NCBI GenBank assembly: GCA_016281675.1
Contig: JAEEJD010000007.1
Coordinates: forward strand, 1-8,360
DNA from: Lachnospiraceae bacterium
GTDB taxonomy: Bacteria > Bacillota_A > Clostridia > Lachnospirales > Lachnospiraceae
Direction of reading: 5' to 3'
Length of the DNA: 8,360 bases
Every line of letters begins with the position of its first letter. The first letter of the stretch is position 1. The position numbers were made by a program, and so were the translations under genes. Positions 5,146-8,360 of the stretch are shown here, in pieces. The notes under the pieces are model-generated. The model was not told the origin of the DNA and did not search any database. It saw only the letters and a list, made by a program, of their open reading frames with translations.

Positions 5146-7320
5146 GATTCAGCCGTTTACAGTGATCTTCTTCAAAAAGGCAGGTTCATCACAAATTACA
5201 AGCCCGTTCTGAACAGAAGGGCGATCTTTTCCGATTACTCGGAAGACTATATCATCCCATTAGAGCCAAATGCATACGGTGAAGTCACCATCAGGCTTCG
5301 CAGCATCAGGAACAATATCGATTATGCGAGACTTGTATGTAACGGAGAGACTTTTCTTATGGAACTTACCGAGACATCGGGCGAGTTTGATTTTTATTCC
5401 GTAAAATACCGTCTGAGTAACGAAATGATCCGGTATCATTTTGAGGTCGGAAGCGCCGGTGCAAAGTGTTTCTACGATGTCAGGGGTGTTGTGAAGGAAA
5501 CGAATGATTATTTCGATTTCCGTATACGTCCCGGGTTCAAGACTCCCGATTGGGCAAAGGGAGCGGTAATCTATCAGATATATACCGACAGGTTCTATAA
5601 CGGAGATCCGACAAATGACGTTCTCACAAATGAGTACAAATACATCGGTGAAAACGTGACACACGTCGATGACTGGAATAAATATCCGGCTTATATGGGT
5701 GTCAGGGAATTCTACGGCGGAGATCTTGAGGGCGTTTTGCAGAAGCTGGATTACCTTCAGGATCTCGGAATAGATGCGATATACTTTAACCCTCTGTTCG
5801 TGTCTCCGTCAAATCACAAATACGATATCCAGGACTATGATTACATCGATCCTCACTTCGGAAAGATCGTAGATGACAAGGGAGACCTCCTTGAAGGAGA
5901 TAAGACCGAGAACAAGGATGCGACAAAATACATCAACAGGGTGACGGGATACGCGAATCTTGAGGCCTCAAACAAGTTCTTCGCATCATTTGTCAATGAA
6001 GCCCATAAGAGGGGTATAAAGGTCATAATAGACGGCGTGTTCAACCACTGTGGTTCGTTTAACAAGTGGATGGACCGTGAGCGGATATACGAGAACCAGG
6101 AAGGATACGAAAAAGGGGCATACGTAGACAGGAACAGCCCTTATCGTGACTTCTTCAGGTTCTTTGATGAGAACAAATGGCCATATAACGGCACATATGA
6201 TGGCTGGTGGGGTCACGATACACTTCCCAAACTGAACTATGAAGGCTCGAAAGAACTCAGGGATTACGTGCTGCGTATAGCCAGGAAATGGGTATCTCCG
6301 CCGTATAACGTTGACGGTTGGAGACTTGATGTTGCTGCCGATCTCGGGCACAGCCCCGAATACAACCATGAATTCTGGAAAGATTTCAGAAGAGCGGTCA
6401 AGGAAGCCAATCCGAATGCGATAATCATAGCTGAGCATTACGGGGATCCTTCGGGCTGGCTTGCCGGCGACGAGTGGGATACCATAATGAACTATGATGC
6501 GTTCATGGAGCCTGTTACATGGTTTTTGACGGGAATGCAGAAGCACAGCGATGATTTTCGCCAGGATCTTCTCGGAAATGCCGATGCATTCGAGGGAATG
6601 ATGAAAGATTCGGTGGTCAAGTTTATGGCGCCCACGTTGTTTACGACAATGAACGAGCTGTCAAACCACGATCATTCCAGGTTCCTGACAAGGACCAACC
6701 ATGTGGTCGGACGTGTTGCCGATAAGGGATATGAGGCGGCAAATCAGGGAGTCAATAAGGCGGTCATGCGTGAAGCGGTCGTCATACAGATGACATGGGC
6801 GGGCGCACCGACGCTTTATTACGGCGATGAGGCCGGAGTATGCGGATTCACGGATCCCGACAACAGAAGAAGTTACCCTTGGGGAAAAGAGGACAAAGAA
6901 CTCATAAGGTTCCACAAAGAGATCATCAGGATCCACAAGGAAAACCGCGAACTCATAACCGGAGCCGGAATAATGCTGCACAAGGATTATAATGTCATAG
7001 CATACGGCAGGTTTATCAAGAATAACGAGATCATAGTCATAGTCAACAATAATGACTGCGACAAAGAGATCGAGATGCGTGTATGGCATACGGGAATCCC
7101 GAGAGAATCGAAAGTCACACGACTGATGCTTACGGATGCCGACGGGTTTACTACCGAGCCGGAAGAGATAGATGTTGTTAACGGAAGTATAAAGATCACA
7201 CTTCCCAAAACATCGGCGATAGTCCTAAAAGGAAAACAGGAAGACGGAAAGAAAAAAGAAAAGGATTCCGAAACAAAACATGTAAGTCCTTTACAGAAGC
7301 TTGAATATCTGCTACATTAG
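5143..7320 (+). CDS. Intracellular GH13 alpha-glucan hydrolase (neopullulanase/amylopullulanase-like) with CBM34-like domain
   Basis: This 725-residue enzyme has no signal peptide or membrane helix, so it should act in the cytoplasm on imported malto-oligosaccharides, cyclodextrins or glycogen-like glucans. Residues about 20-130 form a beta-rich N-terminal domain like CBM34 of neopullulanases. A (beta/alpha)8 GH13 domain runs from about 135 to 600, then a C-terminal beta domain to about 697. All four GH13 regions are visible: DGVFNH 297-302, GWRLDVAAD 392-400 with nucleophile D396, the acid/base E431 in IIAEHYG, and NHD 508-510 with stabiliser D510. Conserved SNHKYD (223-228) and YYGDEAG (559-565) also fit. 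Odd points are an extra segment at about 241-276 after DPHFG and a Lys/Glu-rich tail (698-712) ending in VSPLQKLEYLLH. Exact specificity (alpha-1,4, alpha-1,6 or both) cannot be read from the sequence. It is first in a three-gene unit with its own promoter. Confidence 0.9.
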   Translation: MDSAVYSDLLQKGRFITNYKPVLNRRAIFSDYSEDYIIPLEPNAYGEVTIRLRSIRNNIDYARLVCNGETFLMELTETSGEFDFYSVKYRLSNEMIRYHFEVGSAGAKCFYDVRGVVKETNDYFDFRIRPGFKTPDWAKGAVIYQIYTDRFYNGDPTNDVLTNEYKYIGENVTHVDDWNKYPAYMGVREFYGGDLEGVLQKLDYLQDLGIDAIYFNPLFVSPSNHKYDIQDYDYIDPHFGKIVDDKGDLLEGDKTENKDATKYINRVTGYANLEASNKFFASFVNEAHKRGIKVIIDGVFNHCGSFNKWMDRERIYENQEGYEKGAYVDRNSPYRDFFRFFDENKWPYNGTYDGWWGHDTLPKLNYEGSKELRDYVLRIARKWVSPPYNVDGWRLDVAADLGHSPEYNHEFWKDFRRAVKEANPNAIIIAEHYGDPSGWLAGDEWDTIMNYDAFMEPVTWFLTGMQKHSDDFRQDLLGNADAFEGMMKDSVVKFMAPTLFTTMNELSNHDHSRFLTRTNHVVGRVADKGYEAANQGVNKAVMREAVVIQMTWAGAPTLYYGDEAGVCGFTDPDNRRSYPWGKEDKELIRFHKEIIRIHKENRELITGAGIMLHKDYNVIAYGRFIKNNEIIVIVNNNDCDKEIEMRVWHTGIPRESKVTRLMLTDADGFTTEPEEIDVVNGSIKITLPKTSAIVLKGKQEDGKKKEKDSETKHVSPLQKLEYLLH

Positions 7321-7340
7321 AGACTGCCTGAGGGTATATT

Positions 7341-7574
7341 ATGCGCAAGATGGAGTTTAAAATGGAACGCCCCGGACTGCTTGAGGCGGGACAGAAGGTC
7401 ACCGTTACAGAAGGGGTGCTTCCGACGAGTTATTACTATACCATAGATCCTTCGCTTGCCATGAGCGGAAATTACGAGTTCAGAGAGCGGCTCGTAAGCA
7501 GGGAAGGCGTTGTGACAAGCGTAGAGGAAAGACCTGCAGGATTCTATGTTATCGCAGAATTCCCAGAGGATTAG
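7341..7574 (+). CDS. Small hypothetical protein, 77 residues
   Basis: I do not recognise this family. The ORF is convincing: GAGGG at 7330-7334 lies 6 bases before ATG 7341, the gene starts 20 bp after the GH13 stop, and the next gene begins 3 bp after its stop with its ribosome binding site (AGAGGA, 7565-7570) inside this gene, so it belongs to the same unit. The protein is soluble, without signal peptide, membrane helix or cysteine. It looks beta-rich: alternating hydrophobic residues in KVTVTEGVL (19-27) and a strand-turn-strand at about 55-74 (GVVTSVEERPAGFYVIAEF), resembling a small beta-barrel. An aromatic cluster SYYYTIDP (30-37) and a charged stretch at 45-54 are notable. A role with the neighbouring receiver protein or the glucan enzyme is possible from position alone. 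Confidence 0.75.
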   Translation: MRKMEFKMERPGLLEAGQKVTVTEGVLPTSYYYTIDPSLAMSGNYEFRERLVSREGVVTSVEERPAGFYVIAEFPED

Positions 7575-7577
7575 CGA

Positions 7578-8267
7578 ATGTTTGGAATCGGAAAGAAAAA
7601 CAAATCAGGAGCTTCGGACAAACAAAGCAGCGACGAGAGGAAATTTGTCTCTGAACTGTCTTACAATGTACGCAACCCGTTGAATACTATCTGCGGGATC
7701 ACAGAGATCACGAAGAAGAACATCATGAACGGTTGCGACAACGAGACTCTGTTATCATATGTTGATATTCTCGGAGATGCTGCGACCGAACTGCAGCAGA
7801 CGATAGACCACTTCTTTGAGAGGTTTGAATCCGGCAATTACGGAGCCCATTACGGAGACAGGCAGACGGATGTGGATGAAAACGTATTGAAGAAGCTCCG
7901 AGTAATGGTTGTTGAAGACAGCAGTGTCAGCCAGCTGATCGCAAGAGAACTGCTTGAATCACGCGGATCGATCGTCACGGTCTGTGACAGCGGCAGAGAG
8001 GCGGTTGACCTCTTTGAACAGTCGATCACGGGAACATACGACGTCATCCTTATGGATATCAATATGCCGGGCATGGACGGATACGAGGCGACGGATGCCA
8101 TACGCTCAAGTTCTCATCCCCAGTCCAAAACGGTACCCATAATAGCAATGACGGCGGAAGCGCTTCCCGATGATATACAGATGGCTTTGAAGGCCGGAAT
8201 GAACGATCATATCAGCAAGCCGATAACCGCAGATAAGATCGTATCAGCGATCAAACGTGTATTATAG
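7578..8267 (+). CDS. Receiver-domain protein with a degenerate, kinase-derived dimerisation domain
   Basis: This 229-residue protein has two parts. Residues about 22-86 look like the HisKA/DHp helical hairpin of hybrid sensor kinases: FVSELSYNVRNPLNTICGI aligns with the usual F-x-x-x-x-SHEIRTPLN-x-I-x-G H-box, but the phospho-accepting His is Tyr29 and the following Glu is Asn30. The second helix ends in a FERFESG segment like the usual DxSKIEAG. An ATPase domain of about 120-150 residues should follow; instead a 19-residue linker leads straight to a complete receiver domain (106-229) with acidic pair E113/D114, phospho-acceptor D160 in ILMDINMPGMDG, T192 and K214. It therefore can probably accept phosphate but cannot autophosphorylate. 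There is no DNA-binding or enzymatic output domain and no membrane segment. It is third in the GH13 unit; AGAGGA at 7565-7570 supports ATG 7578. It could be a dimeric phosphate sink or a partner-binding switch. I see no frameshift and the frame is intact. Confidence 0.88.
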   Translation: MFGIGKKNKSGASDKQSSDERKFVSELSYNVRNPLNTICGITEITKKNIMNGCDNETLLSYVDILGDAATELQQTIDHFFERFESGNYGAHYGDRQTDVDENVLKKLRVMVVEDSSVSQLIARELLESRGSIVTVCDSGREAVDLFEQSITGTYDVILMDINMPGMDGYEATDAIRSSSHPQSKTVPIIAMTAEALPDDIQMALKAGMNDHISKPITADKIVSAIKRVL

Positions 8268-8277
8268 GAAAAAAGAG

Positions 8278-8306
8278 TTGCAAATCCTTTCAGGATTGTA
8301 TATAAT
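8278..8306 (+). promoter_or_regulatory. Promoter of the tRNA-Phe gene
   Basis: TTGCAA (8278-8283) and TATAAT (8301-8306) have the optimal 17-bp spacer, with a predicted start near 8313, about 11 bases before the mature tRNA. The spacer contains a perfect inverted repeat, AATCCT (8283-8288) and AGGATT (8292-8297). No U-tailed terminator follows the receiver gene, so some read-through into the tRNA unit is possible. Confidence 0.85.
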
Positions 8307-8323
8307 GGCTTTTGCTGACGTTC

Positions 8324-8360
<37 letters not shown>

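Noticed and set aside
5986..6546. 186-codon minus-strand open frame inside the GH13 gene
   Set aside because: It is a shadow of the catalytic domain with no independent start signals.

Overview
The window looks like chromosomal DNA of a low-to-moderate GC Firmicute, most likely a Clostridia/Lachnospiraceae-type anaerobe. The evidence is the conserved order rqcP, divIC, tilS, hpt, ftsH, strong purine-rich ribosome binding sites, near-consensus sigma-A promoters, U-tailed hairpin terminators, and an intracellular GH13 enzyme of a kind I associate with Lachnospiraceae. The taxon is an inference from gene order and protein style; no database was searched.

Layout. Bases 1-40 hold the terminator of an upstream gene that is outside the window (by synteny possibly the HU gene). 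rqcP (81-320) encodes the small S4-domain RNA-binding factor of ribosome rescue. A perfect TTGACA-17-TATAAT promoter and a leader hairpin precede divIC (427-738), a single-pass divisome protein followed by its own terminator. A promoter overlapped by a 7-11-7 inverted repeat then starts the tilS-hpt-ftsH unit (843-4815): lysidine synthase, hypoxanthine phosphoribosyltransferase and the membrane AAA+ zinc protease. tilS and hpt overlap by 8 bp; hpt and ftsH are 24 bp apart. The sporulation genes that usually sit among these genes in spore-formers (yabP, yabQ, spoIIE) are absent, which fits a lineage that does not sporulate.

Bases 4816-5142 are the only sizeable non-coding stretch. It holds a weak terminator candidate after ftsH, a set of TGTGCA/TGCACA inverted motifs, a compact candidate small-RNA unit (about 4960-5055: -10 box, C6 tract, perfect GAAA-capped hairpin, strong terminator), and a good promoter for the next operon.

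That operon (5143-8267) contains a cytoplasmic GH13 alpha-glucan hydrolase with a CBM34-like N-terminal domain, an unrecognised 77-residue protein, and an unusual regulator: a kinase-type dimerisation domain whose phospho-accepting histidine is a tyrosine, joined directly to an intact receiver domain with no ATPase domain between them. This is the least ordinary protein in the window. A consensus promoter and the first half of a tRNA-Phe(GAA) gene end the window. No mobile element, CRISPR array or integrase was seen.

The first half is core housekeeping (ribosome rescue, division, tRNA modification, purine salvage, membrane proteolysis). The second half is an accessory glucan-use and signalling unit placed between that cluster and a tRNA gene.
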